A stretch of 14,274 nt of DNA from CAYGZL01 sp964354345 (GCA_964354345.1 CAYGZL010000138.1:1-14274); one strand, 5' to 3'; positions 1-7,699 are shown, numbered from the stretch's first letter. Numbers and translations: made by a program. Notes: a model not told the origin generated them from the letters alone.

Positions 1-1543
1 TCACCCCCGGCGTCGTCCAGGTGAAGCCGGCTGAGTCAGTCAGACTGCTAACCGTGTGCGTCACATCCGTTTGCCCCGCGGCGCTGTACTTGTAAGTCAG
101 GGGGAAGCTGGTATTGCTCGGGCTGACATTGGCGGTGAAGCTGGCGCTCTGGTTGGTTCCTGCATTCGCCGGACCGCTGAGATTCACGCTGGTCGGCGGC
201 TGGATCACGGTCACAGTCAACGAGCCGGTCGCATTGCCCTTCGAGTTAGAAGCTTTCGCCTGCACCGTTTTCGTCCCGGGCAGCGCCCAGGAATAAGTGA
301 CTGTGTCGGTGATGCCGCTGCTGTGCGAAACATTAGTCTGCTCGGTCGTCGTCCAATCATAGGTCAGCGGTGTGGTCGAGTTGCTCGGGCTGGTCGTGGC
401 GGTATATTTCGTCGCCACCCCCGTGTTAACCTGCGTCAGTCCTGTCACCGCCACACCCGTCGGCGGCTGGATGATCGTGATCGTGGTCGAGTTGGTCGTC
501 GACCCACCTGAATTGCTGACTGTGACCGAGACGGTCTTCACCCCCGGCGTCGGCCAATTATAAATGGCCGAATCTGTCACGCTGTTAACGGTGTGCGTCA
601 CATCAGCCTGGTTTGTCGCGGTGTACTTGAAGGTCAATGGGAGGCTGGCATTGCTCGGACTGGCGGTCGCATTGAAAGTGGCGCTCTGGTTTGTCGCGGC
701 ATCGGTTGGACCACTGAGGGAAACGCTGGTGGGCGGTTGGTACACGCTGATCGTAACACTGTTATTCGCCGATCCGACGCGGTTAGCAGCGCTGACCGAA
801 ACAGACTTGCTGCCTGGCGTCGTCCAGGTGAATGTCGCCGAATCGGTCAGCCCGCTGGAGTGAGTGACGCCGCTCAAACCAGTAGCGCTCCAGGTATGCG
901 TGATCGGAATCGTCGTGTCGCTGGGACTGACAGAATCATTAAATATCGCCGACTGTCCAACCAACGTAGATGCGGGCCCGCTCAGCGCGACGCTGCTGGG
1001 GGGAATATTCAACTCGACGGTATGCGTGTCGTTAACCGAACCGCCTTTGTTGGCTGCCGTGACGGTGATTGTCTTAACGCCAGCGGTAGACCAGGTGAAA
1101 TTGACCGAATCGCTTACCGCGTTGACCTTGTGGATAATATTAGATTGACCGGTAGCGCTCCAGGTATAGGTGATCGGGACAGTGGTATTGCCAGGCAACA
1201 CTGCCGCGTTGAAAGATTGCGCCTGGCTGGTTGGCGCGAATGTCGGCCCGCTGATCGTCACGCTGGACGGCGGGACGACGACCTCGATCGTGCGGGAGAC
1301 GGTCAGGATATCGCCTGGATTCTCAGCCTTGACCGAGACGGTCTTATTCCCGGGCGTGTTCCAGGTGAAGGACGCCTGATCGGTCAAGCCATCGTAATGA
1401 ATGACAGTGGTTTGATCGGTCACAGTCCAGGTATAGGTGATCGGTTGGGTGGCGCTGGTGGGACCGGTGTTGGCTGTGAAAGTATAGCTGGTGTTGACCA
1501 CTCCAACCGCCTGACCATCCAGGCTGAGCGTCTCAATTGGATC
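1..1543 (-). repeat. PKD-like domain array of MP1 (at least six units)
   Basis: Units of 89-91 codons begin with (Q)PPTSV..LSGP and contain PLTYxW/YxxT, then FTWxTPGxKTVSVxxxN and a GS-rich end strand. Unit 4 runs 739-470, unit 5 469-203 and unit 6 starts at 202. Units 4 and 6 resemble each other more than either resembles unit 5: both have TNQSA, K-Y and DVTHTV motifs. This suggests a 537-bp two-unit step of amplification. The array continues beyond the window. The domains probably act as spacers or in substrate or surface binding. Confidence 0.8.
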
Positions 1544-2695
1544 CACCTGGTTGTAGACGCCAACGACGAAACCTGTGCTGGTGGAGGACTTAACCACGAT
1601 CTTGATCCCATAGGTCGGATCGCTAAAGGTTTCGCCCGGAAGCCACATCGCCCCGGCGTCGCCAGTATTGTCATTACCATCCGCGTCTTCGACATAGGCC
1701 GGGTTCATGCGCGTGGTCTGGACATCGTGAATCACCACCGCGTTGCCGGGGATCACCTGCGCGCCATCATAACCAGTCAGGCGGCGTGTTTCGACTGTAT
1801 AAAAATTTGTGCTCGATCCACCTTTGGGTATTTGGGCGATCAGGTAGTTGCCTGAGGGTGGTTGGGCCAGTTGCTCGAGGGTGATGGTGCGCCCGTGTCC
1901 AACAGCCGCCGTGAAACGCCGGTCGGCAGCGATCCAACCATCCATGTCCTTGTGATAGCCGATCGGATGTTGCGGCAGGCAGCCATAGGTAGGATCGGCA
2001 TGGGAGCCGTCGCGCGTGCAGCCAGTAGACGTGTCGCTCATTACGTCCCACTGGTTCTGGTAGACTTTGCCATTCGTGTTGGCTGAGTGGGGCATGCCAA
2101 ACCCATGACCCATCTCGTGGGCGACATTCACCAGGTTGACCCAGGTATCGCTGCCCAACTGGGTAATCGCCCAGCTCCGGCTGACGCCGTCCAGCGTGAG
2201 GCTGTTCGACTGGCTGCCGTACGATGACCCATCCAGAGCGTCGTTAAACAACATCTGGATGCCGTAGAAAGTCGGGTAGTAGACCGAGGCATCCGCGACT
2301 GCCGTGCAATCGTTAATGGCGCGCGTACCGTTGAAATCGGGCCGCCCATCGCTGTTCATGTCATAAACATAGTACGAGCGCGGCTGTGGCAGTGTGAACC
2401 AACCCGCCGCGTTGCTGCTGGTTAAGGTGATATTGCCGTAGGAGGCTTCGCGCCAGTAGTGATCCAGACCAGGAAAGACATTTTGGTACATGGTCTGGAA
2501 GAAGGACAGCGGCTTAGGAACGGCCGACACATCGGCAAATTTGCACAGGATGGTAATCCAGGGCTTGTTGCCGGTCAGCGCCGTGGGACTTTCTTCAAAC
2601 CCACGCCCTGCACTGCTCGCATGCCAGGCGGTCAGCAGCAATACGAACACCCCTAAGAGGGCCAGGATGCGATAAGGCGACTTCGATGAGGTCAA
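1..2695 (-). CDS. Secreted metzincin-type zinc metalloprotease with PKD-like repeats (MP1), 3' end outside window
   Basis: The frame reads open from a TTG at 2695-2693 to the left edge (about 898 codons, C-terminus missing). An AGGAG at 2707-2703, seven bases upstream, supports the TTG; no better ATG exists before ATG residue 69. Residues 1-29 form a signal peptide (KSPYR, then a hydrophobic run, then HASSA). The catalytic domain carries HEMGHGFGMPH (H193, E194, H197, H203), the HExxHxxGxxH zinc site, and a Met-turn-like DVMSD at M219. A beta-rich segment follows (YTVETRR, MNPAYVEDADGND, MWLPGETF), as in M6/M43-like secreted peptidases; I cannot fix the MEROPS family. From about residue 385 on are PKD-like units of about 90 residues, five complete and a sixth cut by the edge. 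Likely role: extracellular protein breakdown. It is a paralogue of the gene at the right end. Seen: motifs and frame. Inferred: substrate and export. Confidence 0.88.
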   Translation of the reverse strand, partial: MTSSKSPYRILALLGVFVLLLTAWHASSAGRGFEESPTALTGNKPWITILCKFADVSAVPKPLSFFQTMYQNVFPGLDHYWREASYGNITLTSSNAAGWFTLPQPRSYYVYDMNSDGRPDFNGTRAINDCTAVADASVYYPTFYGIQMLFNDALDGSSYGSQSNSLTLDGVSRSWAITQLGSDTWVNLVNVAHEMGHGFGMPHSANTNGKVYQNQWDVMSDTSTGCTRDGSHADPTYGCLPQHPIGYHKDMDGWIAADRRFTAAVGHGRTITLEQLAQPPSGNYLIAQIPKGGSSTNFYTVETRRLTGYDGAQVIPGNAVVIHDVQTTRMNPAYVEDADGNDNTGDAGAMWLPGETFSDPTYGIKIVVKSSTSTGFVVGVYNQVDPIETLSLDGQAVGVVNTSYTFTANTGPTSATQPITYTWTVTDQTTVIHYDGLTDQASFTWNTPGNKTVSVKAENPGDILTVSRTIEVVVPPSSVTISGPTFAPTSQAQSFNAAVLPGNTTVPITYTWSATGQSNIIHKVNAVSDSVNFTWSTAGVKTITVTAANKGGSVNDTHTVELNIPPSSVALSGPASTLVGQSAIFNDSVSPSDTTIPITHTWSATGLSGVTHSSGLTDSATFTWTTPGSKSVSVSAANRVGSANNSVTISVYQPPTSVSLSGPTDAATNQSATFNATASPSNASLPLTFKYTATNQADVTHTVNSVTDSAIYNWPTPGVKTVSVTVSNSGGSTTNSTTITIIQPPTGVAVTGLTQVNTGVATKYTATTSPSNSTTPLTYDWTTTEQTNVSHSSGITDTVTYSWALPGTKTVQAKASNSKGNATGSLTVTVIQPPTSVNLSGPANAGTNQSASFTANVSPSNTSFPLTYKYSAAGQTDVTHTVSSLTDSAGFTWTTPGV

Positions 2696-2702
2696 TTGTA
2701 TT

Positions 2703-2707
2703 CTCCT
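2703..2707 (-). promoter_or_regulatory. Ribosome binding site deciding the TTG start of MP1
   Basis: AGGAG on the minus strand, seven bases before TTG at 2695-2693. It places the start so that a complete signal peptide is encoded. Confidence 0.7.
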
Positions 2708-2786
2708 GAGGTTTTTTTTAATTATTATTGCATATTTTACCAAGAATCTATCTATCTTAGCATCTGATTAAGAAGATTAATATAAC

Positions 2787-2811
2787 CGCTAAGACGCTAA
2801 GGTCGCTAAGG
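2787..2811. repeat. Triple CGCTAAG intergenic microrepeat
   Basis: CGCTAAG occurs at 2787-2793, 2795-2801 and 2804-2810, at 8- and 9-base spacing. It is followed by CACAAAG and GCACGAA (2831-2842), which look like a second degenerate short-period repeat. Similar 'cgctaag/cgcaaag' strings are, from memory, scattered in intergenic DNA of many environmental bacteria. Function unknown. Confidence 0.65.
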
Positions 2812-2856
2812 AATTCGGGAATATGAAACACAAAGAGCACGAATGTAGGCCATTTG

Positions 2857-2865
2857 TGGTAAAAT
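2857..2865 (+). promoter_or_regulatory. Possible extended -10 promoter for the toxin-antitoxin gene pair
   Basis: TGGTAAAAT fits the extended -10 form TGn plus TAAAAT. It lies about 39 bases before the antitoxin ATG at 2904. No good -35 hexamer is visible, which is tolerable for an extended -10. Toxin-antitoxin promoters are usually repressed by the antitoxin, and no clear operator palindrome was found. Confidence 0.35.
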
Positions 2866-2903
2866 ATAACTACAAACCACCGATTACAATAAGGAGTTTG
2901 TTG

Positions 2904-3194
2904 ATGGATAGGATAAGCGTCGGGATTCGTGAGTTGAAAACGAACTTAAGCAGGTTCTTGAAGTATGTCAAGCAAGGTCAAACCCTGATCATCACCGAGC
3001 ATGGTAAGCCGATTGGCCGGATTGTTCCAGTAGGAACTTCGATCGATGAGCGCCTGAAGGGATTAGAGCTAACCGGTTTACTCCTGCAAGCCGGGAGCGC
3101 TTTGTCAGTTATTCAACCTGTAACAATCCCCCACGGAAAAAAATGCGTGTCCGATTTGGTATCTGAGGATCGCGATGTCAATTACATACCTTGA
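2904..3194 (+). CDS. vapB: Phd/YefM-type antitoxin of a VapBC-like pair
   Basis: A 96-residue protein that should bind and neutralise the adjacent PIN toxin and repress its own promoter. Residues 4-43 (VGIRELKTNLSRFLKYV, then GQTLIITEHGKPIGRIVPV) are the classic Phd/YefM DNA-binding fold. The C-terminal half is divergent, as expected for the toxin-wrapping tail. The ATG at 2904 is chosen because AAGGAG at 2891-2896 lies seven bases upstream; a longer frame from 2823 would run over the promoter-like DNA and add 27 residues with no family resemblance. The gene overlaps vapC by 20 bases, typical of translational coupling. The gene symbol is by role; the antitoxin is of the Phd fold rather than an AbrB or RHH VapB. 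Confidence 0.88.
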   Translation: MDRISVGIRELKTNLSRFLKYVKQGQTLIITEHGKPIGRIVPVGTSIDERLKGLELTGLLLQAGSALSVIQPVTIPHGKKCVSDLVSEDRDVNYIP

Positions 3195-3618
3195 TACCAG
3201 TGCGTTAATCAAACGCTATGTCGATGAGCCGGGTAGTGAGGAGTTGCGCGCCATCTGGCCATCTTTCCAGGTGGTCGGCAGCGCTGTCATCGTGCACGTT
3301 GAAATCGCTTCCGCCTTAGCCAAAGCCACACGACAGGGGTGGCTGGATGAATCCGAGGCGCAGCGCGTCTGGCAGGCTTTTCTGCGGGATTGGGGAAAAA
3401 TGACCCTGATTAACCTCGGCCTACCCGTAATTAATCGGGCAAGTCAGTTGGCCTGGAACCACAGGTTGCGTGGGTATGATGCTGTTCACCTGGCGGCTGC
3501 CTTAATCTGGCAGGAGGGGCTCGCAGAATCTGTACGCTTATGCACCTTTGACCAGCGGTTATGGAATGCAGCCAGACAGGTAAGTCTTGACGTCTGGCCG
3601 GAGAAGCTAAATAACTAA
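3175..3618 (+). CDS. vapC: PIN-domain toxin ribonuclease (VapC family)
   Basis: A 147-residue PIN domain, full length for VapC. The acidic metal-binding residues are in place: D7 in YLDTSALIKRY, E43 in VHVEIASAL, D102 in GYDAVHLAAA and D126 in TFDQRLW. Family knowledge: Mg-dependent cleavage of RNA, often tRNA or rRNA, when freed from antitoxin. The ATG at 3175 lies inside the antitoxin reading frame with GAGG a few bases upstream. All four catalytic acids are kept, so the toxin looks intact. The next gene starts 16 bases after the stop, so read-through into the RCC1 gene is possible. Confidence 0.92.
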   Translation: MSITYLDTSALIKRYVDEPGSEELRAIWPSFQVVGSAVIVHVEIASALAKATRQGWLDESEAQRVWQAFLRDWGKMTLINLGLPVINRASQLAWNHRLRGYDAVHLAAALIWQEGLAESVRLCTFDQRLWNAARQVSLDVWPEKLNN

Positions 3619-3634
3619 AGAAGACGATTAACTC

Positions 3635-6600
3635 ATGCCGCGCAAATCCCACCTGCTCCATATCTGGATCATATTCACCCTGCTGGTCAGCCTGCTCCCA
3701 GTCATCACCGGGCAGCCGATAATGCCAGTCAGCGCCAGCCCGGCGGAGCTCCCTCTTCGAGCCTGGGCATGGGGAGCAAATAATGCCGGTCAGCTCGGTG
3801 ATGGCGCCACGACCAACCGCAACTCCCCGGTGCTGGTGCAGAACCTGGCGGAAGCGACTGCGTTAGTTGGTGGAAATTCCCACAGCCTGGCGATCAAAGC
3901 AGATGGGACGGTCTGGGCCTGGGGATCGAACGTGGATGGTCAGCTGGGTGACGGGACTACCACCAACCGGGTCTCTCCGCTGCAGGTACAGAATTTAATT
4001 AGCGTCACTGCCATAACGGCTGGTGGCTGGCACAGCCTGGCGATTAAATCGGACAGCACGGTCTGGGCCTGGGGAGATAACCTCTTCGGCCAGCTTGGCG
4101 ACGATAGCGTGATTGACCGGCATCTGCCAGTGCCGGTGCAGACGCTGAGCGGAGTGACGGACATTAAGGCGGGCAGCGGGCATAGCCTGGCGCTCAAGTC
4201 TGACGGTACAACCTGGGCCTGGGGGTTGAACCTGTTTGGCCAGCTCGGTGATGGCTCCTTTTACGACCGCCATACGCCCATCCAGGTGCACAACTTGAGC
4301 AGTATCACCGCAATCAGTGGGGGCGGCTACCACAGCCTGGCGCTTAAGGCAGACGGGACAGTCTGGGCTTGGGGGAATAACGATTATGGTCAGCTCGGCG
4401 ATGGTACCACCAAAGAGCGCTATTCCCCGCTTCAGGTGCCTGGCTTGAGCAGCGTGATCGCCATCGCCGCAGGTAATTCCCACAGCCTGGCGATTAAGTC
4501 AGACGGCACGGTGTGGGCCTGGGGAGATAATTATTACGGTCAGCTCGGTGATGGCACAACCTCTGAACGCCACACTCCGGTACAGGTGCAGGTGCTGATC
4601 GGTGCAACAGCCATCACTGGGGGCTGGGGGCACAGCCTGGCGCTCAAGTCAGATGGAACGATCTGGGCCTGGGGAGATAATCAATTTGGCCAGCTGGGGA
4701 TTGGTAACTGGATCAACCGCCGCACGCCAACGCAGGTGAAGGGATTGAGCCATGCGCGCGCCATATCGGCTGGATCGGACCACAATCTTGCGCTCCAGCC
4801 TGACCAGCCCCCTAAAGCTACGGATCAATCCCTGGCTGTTTTCCAGGATCGTTCTGTGCAGTTTAGCTTGATGGCTAACGATCCAGAGAATGATCCTTTA
4901 CTGTTCACCATCACTGCTCAACCAGCGCATGGCGTCTTAAGTGGCTCAGCACCTGTGCTGACCTATACACCTGAGGTTGGCTATTTTGGACCCGATAGCT
5001 TTACTTTCCAGGCGTGCGATCCGTTTTCCGCCTGTGATACAGCCACGGTATCGCTTACCGTGATTGAAAATATCCTGCTGGAAGCTCAAAAAGCCTGGAG
5101 TTGGGGGAACAACGCTTCCGGTCAGCTCGGTGATGGAACACTCTCACCGCGCAGCATGCCGGTGCCTGTCCGGGGCATAAACGACCTGAGGCATATCACC
5201 GGCGGCGCAGACTTCAGCCTGGCGCTCAGGTCAGGTGGGATTGTCTGGGCCTGGGGTGAGAACGAATACGGTCAGCTCGGAGATGGGACAACCACGGATT
5301 GGAGTACTCCCCTGCAGGTGCAGGGATTGATCAGCGTGACCGCCATACGCGCCGGAAACAGCCACAGCCTGGCGCTCAGAACAGATGGCGCTGTGTGGAC
5401 CTGGGGTCGCAACCAGGCTGGTCAGCTCGGTGATGGGACGACGACCGATCATTCCCTCCCCGCGCCGGTGCCCGGCTTGACCGGTATAACCGTCATCGCC
5501 AGCGGTGGAAGTCACAATCTGGCGCTCAAGGCGGACGGCACGGTCTGGGCCTGGGGGGATAACAGCAGCGGTCAGGTCGGCGATGGGACAAATATTGACC
5601 GCAGCGCTCCAGTGCAGGTGCAGAGCCTGTCCAGCATCCTGACCATCGCAGCCGGTGTTTCCCACAGCCTGGCATTCAAATCGGATGGCACGGTCTGGGC
5701 CTGGGGAGATAACTCCCACGGTCAGCTCGGCGATGGCACCACCACCAACCGCAGCACGCCGGTGAAGGTGCAGGGTCTGAGCGGCGTGACAGCCATCGCG
5801 GGCGGCGGTTCTCACAGCCTGGCACTCAGGGGGGAAGGATTGGCTTGGGCGTGGGGGGATAATACCTCCGGTCAACTCGGCGATGGGACGACCACCAATC
5901 GCAACCTGCCGGTGCAGGTGCAGGGATTAAGCAACGTAACGTCCATCTCGGGGGGCGGCGCCCATAGCCTGGCGCTCACGTTGGATGAGACGGTTTGGGC
6001 GTGGGGGGATAACCAAACCGGTCAGCTTGGCGATGGGACAACCATTGGACGACCAGTCCCGGCACAAATCGCGGCTTTGAGCAGTGTCAAAGCCATAGCG
6101 GCGGGTGGCGTCCACAGCCTGGCGCTCCGCCCGGACCAACCGCCTGTGGCTGTAGATCAGTCCGTAACCACAGATGAAGATACCCCGGTTCAGTTCAGAC
6201 TGACCGCCATGGATCTAGAAAATGATCCCTTAACCTATACGATTACAAAAGAACCGCTAAAGGGTATTTTGCAAGGAACCGCGCCTGATCTCACCTATAC
6301 CCCAACGGCTGATTACTACGGTAGTGATGGCTTCACCTATCAAATGTGCGATCCCTATCAGGTGTGTGATACAGCCATCGTTTCGATGACGATCAATTCA
6401 GTCAATGATCCACCCATCGCCCAGGATCAGTTCTTTACCGTAATCCGCAGTCAATCCGTCAATTTCATGCTGGTCGCTTCTGATATTGAGAATGATCCAC
6501 TCACTTTCATGGTTATCTCTCCTCCCGCGCACGGCAGCCTGAGTGGAAGTCCTCCCAATCTTACCTACACCCCGTTCAGTGACTATTTTGGCAGCGACCG

Positions 6601-6733
6601 CTTCAGCTACCAGGCGTGTGATCCATTCAATGCCTGCGCAGCCGCGATGGTATCATTTTATGTTGTATCCCAACTCTACCTGCCGGTAATCACCCATTCA
6701 TTCGCCCATAACCTGCAACAAGGATCTCGATGA
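3635..6733 (+). CDS. Secreted RCC1-repeat protein: two seven-repeat propellers with three Ig-like domains
   Basis: A 1032-residue exported protein. Residues 1-34 are a signal peptide (PRKSH, a hydrophobic core, then PVSA). Residues 43-389 hold seven RCC1 repeats, 390-486 a tandem-95/Big_9-like Ig domain, 487-833 seven more RCC1 repeats, and 834-921 and 922-1011 two further Ig-like domains. The tail contains QLYLPVITHS. Each RCC1 repeat carries VWAWGDNxxGQLGDGTT and HSLALKSDG. Seven repeats is the number needed for one closed RCC1 beta-propeller, so two propellers are predicted. Each Ig domain has a CDPxxxC pair, likely a disulfide. The ribosome binding site (AAGAAG) is weak. The stop overlaps the next start (ATGA at 6730-6733). 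The role is probably surface binding or adhesion; the Ran exchange activity of eukaryotic RCC1 is not implied. Confidence 0.9.
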   Translation: MPRKSHLLHIWIIFTLLVSLLPVITGQPIMPVSASPAELPLRAWAWGANNAGQLGDGATTNRNSPVLVQNLAEATALVGGNSHSLAIKADGTVWAWGSNVDGQLGDGTTTNRVSPLQVQNLISVTAITAGGWHSLAIKSDSTVWAWGDNLFGQLGDDSVIDRHLPVPVQTLSGVTDIKAGSGHSLALKSDGTTWAWGLNLFGQLGDGSFYDRHTPIQVHNLSSITAISGGGYHSLALKADGTVWAWGNNDYGQLGDGTTKERYSPLQVPGLSSVIAIAAGNSHSLAIKSDGTVWAWGDNYYGQLGDGTTSERHTPVQVQVLIGATAITGGWGHSLALKSDGTIWAWGDNQFGQLGIGNWINRRTPTQVKGLSHARAISAGSDHNLALQPDQPPKATDQSLAVFQDRSVQFSLMANDPENDPLLFTITAQPAHGVLSGSAPVLTYTPEVGYFGPDSFTFQACDPFSACDTATVSLTVIENILLEAQKAWSWGNNASGQLGDGTLSPRSMPVPVRGINDLRHITGGADFSLALRSGGIVWAWGENEYGQLGDGTTTDWSTPLQVQGLISVTAIRAGNSHSLALRTDGAVWTWGRNQAGQLGDGTTTDHSLPAPVPGLTGITVIASGGSHNLALKADGTVWAWGDNSSGQVGDGTNIDRSAPVQVQSLSSILTIAAGVSHSLAFKSDGTVWAWGDNSHGQLGDGTTTNRSTPVKVQGLSGVTAIAGGGSHSLALRGEGLAWAWGDNTSGQLGDGTTTNRNLPVQVQGLSNVTSISGGGAHSLALTLDETVWAWGDNQTGQLGDGTTIGRPVPAQIAALSSVKAIAAGGVHSLALRPDQPPVAVDQSVTTDEDTPVQFRLTAMDLENDPLTYTITKEPLKGILQGTAPDLTYTPTADYYGSDGFTYQMCDPYQVCDTAIVSMTINSVNDPPIAQDQFFTVIRSQSVNFMLVASDIENDPLTFMVISPPAHGSLSGSPPNLTYTPFSDYFGSDRFSYQACDPFNACAAAMVSFYVVSQLYLPVITHSFAHNLQQGSR
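3761..4801 (+). repeat. First RCC1 block: seven repeats of exactly 150 bp
   Basis: The WAWG or equivalent codons begin at 3761, 3911, 4061, 4211, 4361, 4511 and 4661, so every step is exactly 150 bases (50 codons) with no insertion or deletion. The most conserved DNA strings are CACAGCCTGGCG, GTCTGGGCCTGGGG and GGTCAGCTCGG. Repeats 3, 4 and 7 deviate in the GDG loop (GDDSVI, GDGSFY, GIGNWI). Confidence 0.92.
5093..6133 (+). repeat. Second RCC1 block: seven repeats of exactly 150 bp
   Basis: Repeat starts fall at 5093, 5243, 5393, 5543, 5693, 5843 and 5993, again every 150 bases. The block opens with AWSWGNN and closes just before the DQPP linker, just as the first block closes with LQPDQPP. 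The matching ends suggest the two propeller-plus-linker modules share an origin. Confidence 0.92.
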
Positions 6734-7695
6734 CCACACCGCGTGAAAACTTCATCAACGCTCTAAACCAGGGAACCCCATCAGGTCGTGTTCCCCATTT
6801 TGAACTGGTCTTCTACCTGACCATGGAAGCTTTCGGAAAAGTACATCCCACCCAACGCTTTTACAGCCAATGGGATCAAATGGAAGAGGTAGAGCGCAGG
6901 CTGCATCGCAATGAGATCGCGGATATTTTCATCGCCATAGCCGAGCGGTTTGAACACAGCGCTATCTTCATTCATCCCATGCCCAACACCCTGCCAGAAA
7001 TCCTGCGCTTGATTGATCTGATCCGCGAGAAAACCGGCGACCGCTATTTCCTGATGCTGCACGGCGACGCGACTTACGGCCTGCCGGATGGCGCCCAGAT
7101 GCAAACTTTCGCTAACCGGATTGCTGATGACCGCGCCGGTCTGAAGGCAGAAGCTGCTGCCATGGTGGACCAAGCCATTCGCCAGGCGGAGATTTTCGCC
7201 GCGCATGGTGGACTGGATGGCTTTGCCCTGTGCGCCGATTACTGCTTCAACACCGGTCCATTTCTCAGCCCGCGTCTCTTTTCCGAGCTGGTTACCCCCT
7301 ATCTGGCGCGCTTGATCCAGGCTTACCGGGAGATGGGATTCTACGTCATCAAGCATACGGATGGCAACATCATGCCCATCCTTGACCAGCTTGTTCAGGC
7401 TCGCCCGCACGCCTTGCACTCGCTCGATCCACAGGCCGGGGTGGATATTGCCGAGGTAAAACGGCACTACGGCGACCAGATGTGCCTGATCGGCAATGTA
7501 AATTGTGGCAAGCTCGATACCGGCAGCGACGAAGAGGTGGTCGCCTCCGCCCGCTATGCCTTGCAGAGTGGGATGCCTGGCGGCGGGTATATTTTTTCCA
7601 CCAGCAACTGTGTTTATACCGGTATGCGCCTGGCACGTTACGAAATGATGTTAGATGTCTGGCGCAGGGAAGGCAACTATCCACAGAAAGGATAA
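6730..7695 (+). CDS. URO-D superfamily protein (HemE/MtaA-like fold, not true HemE)
   Basis: A 321-residue protein of the uroporphyrinogen decarboxylase superfamily, which also holds zinc-dependent corrinoid and thiol methyltransferases. Seen: FALCADYCFNTGPFLSP, the strand VIKHTDGNIMPILDQL (H209, D211), HSLDPQAGVDI, GNVNCG (C259), and STSNCVYTGM near the end (C294). The H-x-D plus a late Cys resembles the H-x-C...C zinc site of MtaA-type methyltransferases; this is inference. The N-terminal arginine-rich motif of true HemE is absent, so haem synthesis is unlikely. No corrinoid protein is nearby. The start ATG overlaps the RCC1 stop (ATGA), with AAGGA just upstream, so the two are translationally coupled. 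No signal peptide is seen; cytosolic. The substrate is unknown. Confidence 0.82.
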   Translation: MTTPRENFINALNQGTPSGRVPHFELVFYLTMEAFGKVHPTQRFYSQWDQMEEVERRLHRNEIADIFIAIAERFEHSAIFIHPMPNTLPEILRLIDLIREKTGDRYFLMLHGDATYGLPDGAQMQTFANRIADDRAGLKAEAAAMVDQAIRQAEIFAAHGGLDGFALCADYCFNTGPFLSPRLFSELVTPYLARLIQAYREMGFYVIKHTDGNIMPILDQLVQARPHALHSLDPQAGVDIAEVKRHYGDQMCLIGNVNCGKLDTGSDEEVVASARYALQSGMPGGGYIFSTSNCVYTGMRLARYEMMLDVWRREGNYPQKG

Positions 7696-7699
7696 CCCG

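Larger units (their letters stand above)
2696..2903. other. Divergent intergenic region between MP1 and the antitoxin gene
   Basis: About 200 bases of AT-rich sequence. It holds an A8 run (minus strand) just upstream of the MP1 ribosome binding site, a small ATCT x3 run at 2746-2757, an ATT x3 run at 2721-2729, the CGCTAAG microrepeat at 2787-2810 and a probable promoter for the plus-strand genes. Promoters for both directions must lie here unless MP1 is read from elsewhere. I could not choose a convincing -35/-10 pair for MP1. Confidence 0.6.

Noticed and set aside
593..1855. Long plus-strand open frame (420 codons) opposite MP1
   Set aside because: It is antisense to the PKD array; regular repeats keep stops out of the opposite strand. 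The protein is arginine-rich with no family resemblance.
2746..2757. ATCT x3 run as a phase-variable repeat
   Set aside because: Only three copies, too short to expect frequent slippage.
2823..2903. Longer antitoxin start at 2823
   Set aside because: It adds 27 residues foreign to Phd/YefM proteins and covers promoter-like DNA; the 2904 ATG has a strong AAGGAG.
5231..5875. Minus-strand open frame (214 codons) opposite the second RCC1 block
   Set aside because: A repeat shadow of the exact 150-bp units; no ribosome site or domain.
6730..7695. True uroporphyrinogen decarboxylase (HemE)
   Set aside because: The conserved N-terminal arginine-containing HemE motif is missing and no haem genes are nearby.
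7655..7699. Upstream start of the hydrolase at 7655
   Set aside because: It overlaps the URO-D gene and lacks a ribosome site; 7700 has AAAGGA at good spacing.
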